DNA from: Spirochaetia bacterium UBA5763 | GTDB lineage: Bacteria > Spirochaetota > UBA4802 > UBA5550 | Length of the DNA: 64,000 bases | Reading direction: 5' to 3' | NCBI GenBank assembly: GCA_002418835.1 | Contig: DIEX01000031.1 | Span: 507,773 to 571,772 of the forward strand | Shown here: piece by piece, positions 17,685 to 27,203 of the stretch | Layout: every line of letters begins with the position of its first letter | Numbering within the stretch: position 1 is the stretch's first letter | Program-made: the position numbers and the translations under genes | The notes under the pieces: model-generated | The model's database searches: none | Told to the model about the DNA's origin: nothing | What the model saw: the letters and a program-made list of their open reading frames with translations, nothing else

Positions 17685-17984
17685 ATGTACTGTCAGAAAT
17701 GCGGCAAAGAATATCCTGCTGATGCAAAATACTGTCAGAATTGCGGAAGTATTCTTGCAAATTTACAGAGCAATCCTTCAGTGACACAGAGGGAGCTTAT
17801 TGTTGCGCTGCTTCTATCTATTTTTCTGGGTCAGCTTGGTGTTGACAGATTCTACCTTGGCTACATAGGTCTGGGATTTCTTAAACTTTTTACTTTCGGC
17901 GGATGTGGAGTATGGTGGCTTATTGATATAATTCTCATAGCTACAAAGAAAGTTAATGATGTTGATGGCCAGCCGCTTATTTAG
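17685..17984 (+). CDS. Zinc-ribbon plus TM2 domain membrane protein
   Basis: 99 residues: an N-terminal zinc ribbon with two CxxC pairs (YCQKCGKEY and YCQNCGS), then a TM2 domain with two membrane segments. The TM2 loop motif is DRFYLGYIGLGFLKLFT, followed by GVWWLIDIILI. TM2 proteins are widespread and poorly understood. GGAG at 17675-17678 lies about 6 bases before ATG 17685 and fixes the start over an upstream TTG. Its end overlaps the DUF2752 gene by 29 bp. Confidence 0.85.
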   Translation: MYCQKCGKEYPADAKYCQNCGSILANLQSNPSVTQRELIVALLLSIFLGQLGVDRFYLGYIGLGFLKLFTFGGCGVWWLIDIILIATKKVNDVDGQPLI

Positions 17985-18390
17985 CGTCATTTCCGGTTAT
18001 CTATGCGGTGTTTCATTCAGTACCTTTACTCTTCTTGCTTGCGGTATTTTTATAGTTTTCATCAATCCCGCGCTTAGATTATTCAAACCACACTGCATAA
18101 TCAGGGAAATAACGGGTTTTTACTGCGCAGGTTGTGGTATGACTACCGGATTCTATTCACTCATCAATGGTGATTTTGCCGGTGCGTCTGAGCGAAATCT
18201 CCTCATTGTGACTCTTTTTCCCGCCGCATTGTTTTATCTGGTATCGAGAAAACTTATATTTAAAAATATTGGTAAATATAAATACAGTTATGATAAATTT
18301 ATTATTATCTTCTTTATATTGGCAGTTGTTATTTTCACGATATGCAGAAATATATCTATTCCTGAATTTGATATATTAAGGCCTCATTAA
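17956..18390 (+). CDS. DUF2752 family membrane protein
   Basis: 144 residues with about three membrane segments and the DUF2752 signature CIIREITGFYCAGCGMTTGF followed by SLINGDF. The function of DUF2752 is unknown. TM2 and DUF2752 genes are often neighbours, and here they overlap by 29 bp, which suggests a shared membrane role. The exact start is uncertain, since ATG occurs at 17956 and 17959 and again a few codons later. Confidence 0.82.
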   Translation: MMLMASRLFSVISGYLCGVSFSTFTLLACGIFIVFINPALRLFKPHCIIREITGFYCAGCGMTTGFYSLINGDFAGASERNLLIVTLFPAALFYLVSRKLIFKNIGKYKYSYDKFIIIFFILAVVIFTICRNISIPEFDILRPH

Positions 18391-18484
18391 AAGAACTGAT
18401 AGCGTTTGAAGAACAAAATATTTAAAGCAGCAGGTAATTCCGTTTCCTCTGCTGATATTTTTACCATTATAAATCAAAGTGTTT

Positions 18485-21400
18485 ATGAAAAAAAATTTTT
18501 CCCAAAATAGTATTCAGATTTCTTCGTTAATTTTTTTTATTTTTATATCGCAACTGATTAATTATTTCAATCCGATGAATGACAGATTTTTTTTGCAGGC
18601 AGCCCCGTTATATACTCCTGCCAACAGCAGCATAAAATTTTCAGAATCAGAAACAAGATTTATCTCCCGGCATAAACCCCTTGTATTCAGTGAAGTAAAC
18701 TGGAAACCGCTCTCTATAGTTGACCATCCAGAAATATATGACGGAATGATCGCTGATTACTTTAACCTCATAACATTAAAATCAGGATTAAAATTCAGAT
18801 ACGTCAAAACTTCCACATGGTCAGAGGTTCTTGCTAAATATGTCAGGCATGAAATTGATGTAATCCCTGTTATGGATATCAATGACAGTATCGGAAGAGA
18901 CGTTCTTGTTACTGAACCATTTATAACTTTTCCGATGGTAATAATAACCAGGGAAAATGTCAGTTTTATAAAAGAGACTTCGCAACTTAATAGTAAAAAA
19001 GTTGCTGTTGGCAAGGGATATACAAGTTCAAATTTTATTCAGAGAAATTATCCATTAATTAACAGAGTAGAAACAGAAGATGTTGAACATGCGCTTGTTC
19101 TCCTTGCTAATGAAGAGGTCGATGCTGTTATTGAGCATATGGCAGTTGCAATTGAAACTATGCAGAAGTCAGGATTCAAAAATCTGAAAATAGGCGGTAT
19201 TACAGAATTTAAATTTGAGCATAGGATAGGGATTGATCCGCAATACCCGGAAGCAGTTTCAATTATAAACAAAGTTCTGGCTTCTATAACCGAAGAGGAA
19301 CACCGTGCCATATATAAAAAATGGCTCGATATAAGGTTTGAGCAGGGGATCGATTACAGCCTGATATGGAAAATAGTAATTTCCGCAACGATGCTGCTGT
19401 TTCTGTTTCTCCTGTGGATTATGAAATTATCCAAGTTAAACAAACGGCTGAACATTGAAGTCGCTGCCAGAATAAAAGCTGCTGAAGAACTGGAAAAAGT
19501 TCATTCAAGCCTTAATCATATAATTGAATTTCTCCCGGATGGTACTTTTGTTGTAGGGAATGATGGCCTGATAATTGCATGGAACAGGGGGATGGAAAAG
19601 CTTACCGGATTGAACAGGTCGCAGATAGTGGGAACACCGGGGCCGGATGTCTCTCTTCTTATACACGGCAGGAAAAGTTATTCATTAATTGAACTGATGC
19701 TTCAGGGTATCGATGAGTATGGCAGATTCGGGTATGAAAATGTAATCCGTACAGGAAATGCAATGTTCGCTGAAATTTATGCAAAAAATATTTATAACGG
19801 CAGGGGCGGATATCTCTGGATTGCGGCATCTCTCCTTAAGGATGCAAATGGAAATGTCACAGGCGCCATAGAATGTTTAAGAGATAATACTGAGAGAAAA
19901 ATAGCAGAGAAGCAGCTTCTTCAGATGGTTGAAGAATTACAAAGTGCAAATGAAAAAATCAACAGGGAGGCTCTTGACCGTATTGCTTCAGAAAAGAGGT
20001 TCCGCGACCTTGCTGACATGCTTCCGCAGATGATATATGAGGCGGATGAACATGGCCAGATAGTTTATACCAATAGACATGGCTTTGAACTCACCGGACG
20101 CACAGAGGCTGATTACGGTAAAATGAACCTCAAAGATTTTTTATCGGCAGAGGACTGGGAACGTGGCAGTAAAAACCTGCTTGATAACAGACAGACTAAT
20201 AAATCTGTCCCTCTTGAATGCATGTTCAGGATCAATGATGATAAGAAAATACCGGCATTAATTTATTCAACTGTTATTAAAAAGGATTTTAAGTTTGCAG
20301 GTCTGCGGGGAATCGTTATAGATATAAGCGACAGAAAAAAAGTTGAAGAAGCAATGATTACCGCGAACAAAGCTAAAAGTGAATTTCTTGCCAACATGAG
20401 TCATGAAATACGTACTCCTATGAATGCCATAATCGGGCTTTCCCGTCTTCTTTTATCAGGAAATCTTTCTCCTCGCGAAATGGACTTAGCAGAAAAAATT
20501 GATATTTCAGCCAAATCATTACTGGGAATAATAAATGATGTACTCGATTATTCAAAGATTGAAGCCGGGAAACTTGAGCTTGAAAATATAGATTTCAGTA
20601 TAAAAGATGTTCTGGATAATTTATCTACAATGATGTCATATTCAGCAGAAGATAAAGGAGTTGCGCTCCTCTTCGATACTCCCCGCGTTTTGCCCGCTGC
20701 TGTTAAAGGAGACCCTCTTAGGCTCGGACAGGTGCTTATAAATCTAACCGGGAATGCAATTAAATTTACAGAAAAGGGTGAAGTTACAGTCAGAACTGAA
20801 ATTCAATATCAGGACAACAGCGAAAGTATAGAAATAAGGTTTACTGTTTCAGATACAGGAATAGGGATGAAAAAACATGAAATTGAAAAACTATTTATCT
20901 CTTTTACTCAGGTTGACAGCACAACAACACGCAGGTTCGGAGGTTCAGGCCTGGGCCTTGCTATAAGCAGACAGCTGGTGCAGATGATGGGAGGTGATAT
21001 TTCAGTAGAAAGTGAACAGGGAAGAGGTTCTGTATTTTCATTCAGCATAAAAACCAGGATTAGCAATACCGCTCTCGAAGACTGTGCAATTGGAACTGTT
21101 AATGTTTCCCCTGCTTCAGGTAAACTTAAAAAAAGTAAAGGTGATTTCACATCAGTCAGGGGCGCCAAAGCTCTTGTAGTTGAAGATAACAGGATTAACC
21201 AGATTGTGGCATGCGGCCTTCTTGAAGCGGCTGGTATAATTTCCAAAGTTGCTGATAACGGACAGGAGTGTCTGCGGATCGCAGAAGGGGAAAAATTTGA
21301 TATGATATTAATGGATATCCAGATGCCTCTGCTTGATGGGTATATAACAACTTCTATACTTAGAGGTTATGGCAATACCACACCTATTATCGGGGTAACA

Positions 21401-22192
21401 GCTCATGCTCTTGTGGGTGAAAAAGAAAAATGCATTCAGGCAGGAATGAATGACTATATCAGCAAACCTATAGATGCCGATCTTCTTTATGAAAAAATTA
21501 TTGAGCTTGTACCTCACAATAATTTTCAGAATAAAAAGTCAAATGAGATTAACAACAGCGAAGAGAAGAATACTGAATCAATACCTGATGTTATAAATGG
21601 TATTCATGTAAAAAAAGCCATAAACCGGCTTGATAACAATCAGGATTTATATATAACAGTTATTCAGGATTTTATTAAAAGAGCTGATGCCGATTTCGGA
21701 CATCTGAAAAAAATATTTCAGGATGGAGATATTAGCCGTCTCAGTCATATAGCTCATACTGTTAAGGGTGTTGCCGGAGCTATCGGAGCGGAAGAATTAA
21801 GCAGTGCTGCTGAGAATATTGAAAAAACAATTAAAACCAGCAGTATTAATGAACAGCCAGAACTGATTGATTTGTATGAAAGAGTTTTAGCTGATACTAT
21901 TGATACTTTAAATTCAGATACTTTTTTTAAATACAGAGTAAAAAACAACGAATTGATGCCTGATGATCCAGCTGTATTGCTGACCAGGCTTCTATGGTCA
22001 ATCGATGAGGACCAATCATTAACATCCGGTATCATTTCAAATCTTGTTAGCTTACTACCGGGTTATTCAAAGCAAATTAAGGAGATGATGCACCTGTCTG
22101 ATAATTATGAATTTGACAAGTTAAGAAAGAGTGCAGGGGTGCTGAGAGATATGATCAATATAAAAGGATTTGAAGGTAAATCAAATGCCTGA
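18485..22192 (+). CDS. Hybrid sensor histidine kinase (SBP-PAS-PAS-HisKA-HATPase-REC-HPt)
   Basis: About 1235 residues; numbers below count from the GTG at 18479, two codons upstream of the preferred ATG. Order: signal/membrane segment (about 15-45), a periplasmic solute-binding domain of the SBP_bac_3 type (about 60-300), membrane segment (about 297-320), two PAS domains (about 345-480 and 505-630), HisKA with His642 in FLANMSHEIRTPMN, and HATPase (N box near LINLTGNAIKF, DTGIGM, GGSGLGLAI). Then REC with Asp946 in LMDIQMPLLDG and a C-terminal HPt with His1093 in IAHTVKGVAGAIG. It should sense a small molecule in the periplasm and relay phosphate inside one chain. The following REC-GGDEF gene overlaps its end by 8 bp and is a likely output. 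Confidence 0.9.
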   Translation: MKKNFSQNSIQISSLIFFIFISQLINYFNPMNDRFFLQAAPLYTPANSSIKFSESETRFISRHKPLVFSEVNWKPLSIVDHPEIYDGMIADYFNLITLKSGLKFRYVKTSTWSEVLAKYVRHEIDVIPVMDINDSIGRDVLVTEPFITFPMVIITRENVSFIKETSQLNSKKVAVGKGYTSSNFIQRNYPLINRVETEDVEHALVLLANEEVDAVIEHMAVAIETMQKSGFKNLKIGGITEFKFEHRIGIDPQYPEAVSIINKVLASITEEEHRAIYKKWLDIRFEQGIDYSLIWKIVISATMLLFLFLLWIMKLSKLNKRLNIEVAARIKAAEELEKVHSSLNHIIEFLPDGTFVVGNDGLIIAWNRGMEKLTGLNRSQIVGTPGPDVSLLIHGRKSYSLIELMLQGIDEYGRFGYENVIRTGNAMFAEIYAKNIYNGRGGYLWIAASLLKDANGNVTGAIECLRDNTERKIAEKQLLQMVEELQSANEKINREALDRIASEKRFRDLADMLPQMIYEADEHGQIVYTNRHGFELTGRTEADYGKMNLKDFLSAEDWERGSKNLLDNRQTNKSVPLECMFRINDDKKIPALIYSTVIKKDFKFAGLRGIVIDISDRKKVEEAMITANKAKSEFLANMSHEIRTPMNAIIGLSRLLLSGNLSPREMDLAEKIDISAKSLLGIINDVLDYSKIEAGKLELENIDFSIKDVLDNLSTMMSYSAEDKGVALLFDTPRVLPAAVKGDPLRLGQVLINLTGNAIKFTEKGEVTVRTEIQYQDNSESIEIRFTVSDTGIGMKKHEIEKLFISFTQVDSTTTRRFGGSGLGLAISRQLVQMMGGDISVESEQGRGSVFSFSIKTRISNTALEDCAIGTVNVSPASGKLKKSKGDFTSVRGAKALVVEDNRINQIVACGLLEAAGIISKVADNGQECLRIAEGEKFDMILMDIQMPLLDGYITTSILRGYGNTTPIIGVTAHALVGEKEKCIQAGMNDYISKPIDADLLYEKIIELVPHNNFQNKKSNEINNSEEKNTESIPDVINGIHVKKAINRLDNNQDLYITVIQDFIKRADADFGHLKKIFQDGDISRLSHIAHTVKGVAGAIGAEELSSAAENIEKTIKTSSINEQPELIDLYERVLADTIDTLNSDTFFKYRVKNNELMPDDPAVLLTRLLWSIDEDQSLTSGIISNLVSLLPGYSKQIKEMMHLSDNYEFDKLRKSAGVLRDMINIKGFEGKSNA

Positions 22193-23159
22193 TCACAAGA
22201 TACTGATAGTTGATGATGAAAAGATTAATATAGATATTCTGATGAACACTCTTAAAAACGATTACAGAATAGTTGTTGCAAAAAATGGAGAACAGGCGTT
22301 AGAAAAAATAACATCGGACAATATTGATCTTATTCTGCTTGATATTGTGATGCCCGGTTTGAGCGGATATGAAGTCTGCAGAAAGATTAAAGCTGAAAGT
22401 AAAAGTGCAGATATCCCTGTAATATTTATTACTGCTCTTTCGGACGAGATTAATGAATCCGAAGGCCTGGATATCGGTGCCATAGATTATATTATTAAAC
22501 CCTTCAGTCTCGCTATTGTAAAATCAAGAGTAAAGAACCATTTAAGATTAAGGGATGCGATGAAGGAACTTGAACGTCTTAATAAACTGGCTCTTGATGC
22601 AAATCCTAACACGCGATTGCCGGGTAATAACAGTATTTTAAAAGAAATTAAATGTTGTCTTGAATTGAATTTACATAATGCTGTAATTTATGCTGATCTC
22701 GATAATTTCAAAGCTTATAATGATAAATACGGATTTGCCAAAGGTGATGAGGTAATAATATACACATCTCAAATTCTGAAAAAGACCCTGATTGACGAGA
22801 ACTGCGGAGCATCTTTTATAGGACATATTGGAGGAGATGATTTTGTGTTAATTGTTCCTGAAGATAAACTTCATTATGTAACTGATAGTATAATAAAACA
22901 CTTTGATAATGGTATAAAATCCTATTATTCCGAAGAGGATGCTTTAAAAGGTTTTATAACCACCATCAGCAGAGACGGGAAAAAAACAGATTTCCCTTTG
23001 GTTTCAATAAGTCTTGGATGCGTCATGCTTACAGAAAGAAATTTTAAAAGTTATATAGACGTAAGTGATGCATGTGCTGAAGCGAAAAAGATGGCAAAGA
23101 ATTTATCCGGAAGTTCAGTTTTTATCGAGCGGAGAATGCATAACAATATTGAACAGTGA
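22185..23159 (+). CDS. Response regulator with REC and GGDEF-like (GGDDF) domain
   Basis: 324 residues from ATG 22185, chosen because AAGG lies about 8 bases upstream; an in-frame TTG lies at 22170. The REC domain (about 1-125) carries phosphoacceptor Asp53 in LLDIVMPGLSGYEV. The second domain (about 140-310) is a diguanylate-cyclase-like fold with active-site motif GGDDF (216-220) instead of GGDEF/GGEEF, and ANPNTRLPGNNS in place of DxLTGLPNR. Cyclic di-GMP synthesis is possible but uncertain with these changes. The overlap with the hybrid kinase gene argues for a functional pair. Confidence 0.85.
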   Translation: MPDHKILIVDDEKINIDILMNTLKNDYRIVVAKNGEQALEKITSDNIDLILLDIVMPGLSGYEVCRKIKAESKSADIPVIFITALSDEINESEGLDIGAIDYIIKPFSLAIVKSRVKNHLRLRDAMKELERLNKLALDANPNTRLPGNNSILKEIKCCLELNLHNAVIYADLDNFKAYNDKYGFAKGDEVIIYTSQILKKTLIDENCGASFIGHIGGDDFVLIVPEDKLHYVTDSIIKHFDNGIKSYYSEEDALKGFITTISRDGKKTDFPLVSISLGCVMLTERNFKSYIDVSDACAEAKKMAKNLSGSSVFIERRMHNNIEQ

Positions 23160-23179
23160 GTAAAGGTTAAGTCTAAAAT

Positions 23180-24112
23180 TCAAAATAGTTTAGGCTGTAA
23201 ACTATCAGAACTGGAATCATGTCGTTCCCGTATTATTTCATTTCCCGACAAATCTCCTGTAATAATTTCTGAACTGCTATTGTGGTTATTGAATTTTCGA
23301 ATAGCCAGATCATGATTAAAATTAGCATAACAGTAGATACAACGGTGAGTGCATGTGTTATAGGCTCCTATATCAACACTTGAAGCGCAAAGACATGACT
23401 CTCTCTGATTCCTGTCTTCAGGTATTATTATCTGCTTTCCCGTTATTTTTGAAATAAGATCATCATCAATACATTTTCCCCTGGTAATGCCAAAATCAGT
23501 AAGATCAAAATTTTCAGCGCAGGTCTGAAGTTTAATTCCTTTAGAAATGGAAATTTGTGCAAAAGCTTCAGATAGTTTTAATATATCATTCATATCGGGC
23601 CTTGAAAAAGTAACGGCTTTCATGTTCCGTTCACATTTTTTATAAACAGTAAGAAAGCTGTACATACATCTTTCAGTATATCCTGATAGAGATTTTGATA
23701 AGTTTTCAAAACTTTTAATATGGTAAGAGAAGTCATATTTACCGGTATAGAACACCGGATCATATCTCCATATAACTCTCTCAGGGCCGATAATATCAGA
23801 CAACCTTTTAAAAGTTTCAATCAGTTCAGATTTATCCGGCAGATTCATTTCAATTGAAGAGTCGTAGGGAGTCAGTGTAAATTGAAAATAGTAATTATAT
23901 CTATTTAGCAAATCAAGATGTTGAATTATCGGTCCAGGATTTTTACTCCAGAAAACAATGCATTCTACAGTTTCGGGTGAAAGATTAATTTTTGAAACCT
24001 GCGTTTTGTTAAGCGGATTTGCTGTAAGAAGAAAACCGGCTTTGATTCGGTTGATAAACCATTCAGGATAGAGAGCCGGTATGTCAGTTCGTCTGCTTGC
24101 GGAAATAATCAT
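23180..24112 (-). CDS. DUF1848 family protein
   Basis: 310 residues. N-terminal motifs SASRRTDIPALYPEWF and CIVFWSKNP and the C-terminal cysteine motif CLCASSVDIGAYNTCTHRC followed by IYCYAN are diagnostic of DUF1848. The cysteines (CxC and CxxxCxxC) look able to bind an iron-sulfur cluster, and the family is related in look to radical SAM proteins. No reaction is known to me. It is convergent with the GGDEF-like gene (20 bp apart), and its start lies 36 bp from the terminator hairpin of the FKBP gene. Confidence 0.88.
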   Translation of the reverse strand: MIISASRRTDIPALYPEWFINRIKAGFLLTANPLNKTQVSKINLSPETVECIVFWSKNPGPIIQHLDLLNRYNYYFQFTLTPYDSSIEMNLPDKSELIETFKRLSDIIGPERVIWRYDPVFYTGKYDFSYHIKSFENLSKSLSGYTERCMYSFLTVYKKCERNMKAVTFSRPDMNDILKLSEAFAQISISKGIKLQTCAENFDLTDFGITRGKCIDDDLISKITGKQIIIPEDRNQRESCLCASSVDIGAYNTCTHRCIYCYANFNHDLAIRKFNNHNSSSEIITGDLSGNEIIRERHDSSSDSLQPKLF

Positions 24113-24147
24113 GTATGGATTTTTATATATTCAATTTTACGAAAGAA

Positions 24148-24180
24148 ATAAAACTCAATCATTTTTGATTGAGTTTTATT
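24148..24180 (-). terminator. Intrinsic terminator of the FKBP gene
   Basis: A perfect 12-bp stem, AAAACTCAATCA (24150-24161) with TGATTGAGTTTT (24166-24177), loop of four T. The stem is AT-rich at its base with T- and A-runs on both sides, so it could work in either direction. It lies 10 bp after the stop of the minus-strand FKBP gene. Confidence 0.8.
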
Positions 24181-24189
24181 TTCCGGAAA

Positions 24190-24864
24190 CTATTTCCCTG
24201 TACCGAGAAGTTCAACTTCAAATATTAAAACGGAATTCCCCGGGATTGCCTGGTTACCCATGGGACCGTATCCTAAATCTGAAGGTATGACCAGTTCATA
24301 TTTTGAGCCCACAGTCATCAGTTGCACACCCTCAGTCCATCCTTTAATTACAGAATCGAGTTTAAATTCAACAGGTTCATTTCTTTTATATGAGCTGTCA
24401 AATTCTGTACCATCAATAAGTTTGCCGGAGTAATGTACCTTAACAGTATCAGTAGATTTCGGCCTGGCACCATTTCCTTCTGTCAGAACACGGTACTGAA
24501 GCCCTGATGCTGTAGTTTTAACGCCCTCTTTTGTTTTGTTGGCAGCAAGGAAATCATCACCCTTTTTTTTGTTTTCTTCAGCACCCTGCGCTCTTTTTGT
24601 CTGCATACTCATTCTGAGGTTCATTATTGCCTGTTGAGCCTGTTCAGGGCTAAGTCCGCTCTCTTTTCCGCTTAACGCGTCTTCAACAGCAGCCATGAAT
24701 GAATCAGTATCAAGTTCAACATTATCTTTTTTAAGACTTGAACCTATATTATATCCGATTGCATAACTATATTTACCTTTGTCAGTAGACAGATCAGCTT
24801 TTTTGCATGCAACTGTTGATATAAGTAAAACCGCAAGTAGAAGATAGATAATTTTATTTTTCAT
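24190..24864 (-). CDS. FKBP-type peptidyl-prolyl isomerase, lipoprotein
   Basis: 224 residues, like FkpA/Mip proteins. The signal peptide ends in lipobox STVAC (Cys 20). A helical dimerisation domain follows (about 30-115, with SYAIGYNIGSSLKK). The C-terminal FKBP domain (about 120-224) has GLQYRVLTEGNG, VKVHYSGKLIDGTEFDSSY, VIKGWTEGVQLM, YELVIPSDLGYG and LIFEVELL. It should speed proline isomerisation and folding of envelope proteins. AAAGGAAC precedes the ATG, and a clear terminator follows. Confidence 0.93.
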   Translation of the reverse strand: MKNKIIYLLLAVLLISTVACKKADLSTDKGKYSYAIGYNIGSSLKKDNVELDTDSFMAAVEDALSGKESGLSPEQAQQAIMNLRMSMQTKRAQGAEENKKKGDDFLAANKTKEGVKTTASGLQYRVLTEGNGARPKSTDTVKVHYSGKLIDGTEFDSSYKRNEPVEFKLDSVIKGWTEGVQLMTVGSKYELVIPSDLGYGPMGNQAIPGNSVLIFEVELLGTGK

Positions 24865-24884
24865 ATTGTTCCTTTTATAAAAAA

Positions 24885-24913
24885 ATTATACCGTAAACCG
24901 GTTGGAGTATTGA
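24885..24913 (-). promoter_or_regulatory. Candidate promoter of the FKBP gene
   Basis: On the minus strand a perfect TATAAT (24890-24885) lies 21 bp before the start codon, with a weak -35 (TTCAAT, 24913-24908) at 17-bp spacing. Confidence 0.35.
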
Positions 24914-25216
24914 ATAAAACAGGCAGAAAATTGGCAAGTAACAATTAATACCGGTAAGTTTAATTTCTCAGTTCGTGTACCGCCATTAAAAGTAATTGAA
25001 AAGTATCCGGTTTTAAGATAAAATGCCGATTATTATAATAACAAATATTCAACAGTTTCTCTTTCGTGTTTATAGATGGTACTGCTTTAAACTATTAAAT
25101 CGATTATTTTTATATAAAATTTAAACATTGATTCCTGTTTATTTTTACACTCACAAAAATCATTAAAAATAATCATCTTTACGGCATATATTAGTATTAA
25201 AGGTAAATAAATAAAA
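24914..25216. other. AT-rich intergenic region
   Basis: About 300 bp between divergent genes. It has many short A/T runs and no open frame with coding character or strong hairpin. It presumably holds the promoter for the unknown gene at 25217, which I cannot place. Confidence 0.3.
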
Positions 25217-26155
25217 ATGGAAGAAACAACAGCCAATTTAATTAATAACGGCATTGAAAGATTTCAGCTTTTTTATACTGAAGCTATCATGCAGGATTCA
25301 TCTTTCCCTCAGATTAATAAAATCAAACCTGTCTTTGAAAAGATTACCCTTGATGAATTTATTGAACTTGTTGATAGAATTTTCAGAGAAGAGGACTATG
25401 AACTTACCCAGCAGTTTCTTTACTTTCTGATACTTTTCCGCGATATGAAACATCTACAGGATTATATTAACTCAGAAAAATTTACCCTTAACATGCTCGA
25501 AAGATTTATAATATTTACCTTTGGTTACTGCACTATTCATGATCATTCAACAGAAAGAGTACTTGATGAAATTCTCTTTTTTCTGAATGATGAACGTCTT
25601 CTCGATCTTGCTTTAAATTCTGCATATATAAACCATGACAAACTTATACTGTTTCTTATCCTGTCAAAATTCGATATAAATATGCTTAATCGCTATTTTC
25701 TTAAAATTAAAAATACAACTGAATTCATTGAACATTTTGTCAAACTCCCTGATGAGATTATGAAATCAATTATCTCGAGAAATTATCATCTTTTTCAATA
25801 TATTATGATAATGATGGCAGAGGTTGAAACTACACAGAAAGTATCCGCTGAATTTATGAACAGGTATCATGAAGATATAAAACAGTTCAGCAGATTGAGT
25901 GACATTCTGAGAAAATACAGGGAAAACAATGACCTTGATAAAGAGAGAGATCTTCCGTTTTATAAAAGAGATATGAGCAGATTGTCCTTTCTCGTTAATA
26001 TGGTAAGAGAACTTCCCGATCCGGTAAGGGCGGTTGATTATTTTAACGGGGAAAGAGTTTTTATCGATGAAATGGAAAAGAATGTAGTTCTTGCAGTTGT
26101 TACAGATCCTCTTCTTAAAAACATATTCAGAAACTTTAATGTAATACCTGAATAG
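25217..26155 (+). CDS. Helical protein of unknown function
   Basis: 312 residues, almost entirely predicted helix, rich in Phe, Leu, Ile, Asp and Glu, with no signal peptide. Stretches such as QFLYFLILFRDMKHLQDYI and LDEILFFLNDERLLDLAL suggest a helical-repeat protein. No family or catalytic motif was recognised. The start lacks an evident ribosome site, but no better start exists. Probably cytosolic. A weak AT-rich hairpin (26160-26191) follows, then ptb after about 130 bp. Confidence 0.6.
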   Translation: MEETTANLINNGIERFQLFYTEAIMQDSSFPQINKIKPVFEKITLDEFIELVDRIFREEDYELTQQFLYFLILFRDMKHLQDYINSEKFTLNMLERFIIFTFGYCTIHDHSTERVLDEILFFLNDERLLDLALNSAYINHDKLILFLILSKFDINMLNRYFLKIKNTTEFIEHFVKLPDEIMKSIISRNYHLFQYIMIMMAEVETTQKVSAEFMNRYHEDIKQFSRLSDILRKYRENNDLDKERDLPFYKRDMSRLSFLVNMVRELPDPVRAVDYFNGERVFIDEMEKNVVLAVVTDPLLKNIFRNFNVIPE

Positions 26156-26159
26156 AAGC

Positions 26160-26191
26160 ATGTAAAATTTTTCACTACAATTATTTTACAT
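26160..26191 (+). terminator. Possible weak terminator hairpin
   Basis: ATGTAAAAT (26160-26168) pairs with ATTTTACAT (26183-26191), a 9-bp AT-rich stem that starts 4 bp after the stop of the upstream gene. No proper T-run follows directly, so termination strength is doubtful. Confidence 0.3.
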
Positions 26192-26285
26192 TAAATACGA
26201 TTTTAATTTTTCGTTGTCTTGTTATATTTGCATAAATCCGGAATTAAAATTATATACAACCGGACAATCGTTTTAGGGGGATGTA

Positions 26286-27185
26286 ATGATATTGAATTCA
26301 CTTGATCAGGTGCTGGAGATTGCGAAATCGAAACCGGCCCGCAGAATAGTTGTGGCTGCCGCAGCTGATGAACATGCTCTTGCAGCGGTACATATGGCGA
26401 TGAAAGATAACATTGTAAGTCCGATTCTGGTGGGTGATGATAAAGCAATTGAAAAGATTGCAAAGGAAATAGAGTTCCCGGTAAAAAATGCTGAGATTAT
26501 AAATGAAAGCAATCCTGTTGAGGCCTGCAGAATAGCTGTAAACATAATCAGAGATGGTGAAGCTAAAATCTTAATGAAGGGACTTGTAGGTACTGCGGAT
26601 CTTCTCCGTATTATCCTTAACAGGGAGACAGGGATAGGCCGTGGTGTTACAATGACACATGCAGCACTGATTGAATGTCCGAATTATCATAAACTTCTTT
26701 GTGTAACTGACGCAGGGATGAATATTGCACCTGGAATAAAGGAAAAAATTGATATAGTAAAAAATGCTGTGGCTATATATAAAAAGCTCAGGCTTGATAA
26801 TCCGAAAGTAGCTGTGCTTGCCGCAGTGGAAGTTGTGAATGAAAAGATGCAGGCTACAATAGATGCAGCGATGCTTACTCAGATGAACAGGCGGGGTCAG
26901 ATTAAAGATTGCATCATCGACGGCCCTTTCGCTTTTGATAATGTTGTTTCCAGAGAAGCCTGCGAATATAAAGGTATTGTAACTGAAGTGGGCGGTGATG
27001 CAGATATAGTTTTATGCCCCGAACTTGAAACAGGTAATACTCTTTATAAAACCCTCACATATCTTGCAGGAGGAACTGCCGCTTCAGTGCTGCTGGGTGC
27101 TGCTGTTCCGGTTGTTCTTAATTCGAGGACAGATTCAGACAGAAGTAAACTGATGTCACTGGCACTGGCTGCTGCTCTGGAATAA
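26286..27185 (+). CDS. ptb: Phosphate butyryltransferase
   Basis: 299 residues of the phosphate acetyl/butyryltransferase family. Ptb converts butyryl-CoA (or branched acyl-CoA) plus phosphate to the acyl-phosphate. Family stretches seen are VVAAAADEHALAAV, ILMKGLVGTADLLR, ITEVGGDADIVL-like GIVTEVGGDADIVLCPE and the C-terminal SRTDSDRSKLMSLALA. Length and the butyrate kinase gene 18 bp downstream argue for Ptb rather than acetate Pta. A GGGGG ribosome site precedes the ATG. Ptb and Buk together make ATP from acyl-CoA in fermentation; they can also run in reverse to activate fatty acids. Confidence 0.88.
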   Translation: MILNSLDQVLEIAKSKPARRIVVAAAADEHALAAVHMAMKDNIVSPILVGDDKAIEKIAKEIEFPVKNAEIINESNPVEACRIAVNIIRDGEAKILMKGLVGTADLLRIILNRETGIGRGVTMTHAALIECPNYHKLLCVTDAGMNIAPGIKEKIDIVKNAVAIYKKLRLDNPKVAVLAAVEVVNEKMQATIDAAMLTQMNRRGQIKDCIIDGPFAFDNVVSREACEYKGIVTEVGGDADIVLCPELETGNTLYKTLTYLAGGTAASVLLGAAVPVVLNSRTDSDRSKLMSLALAAALE

Positions 27186-27203
27186 AAGATACAGGAGATA
27201 TAA

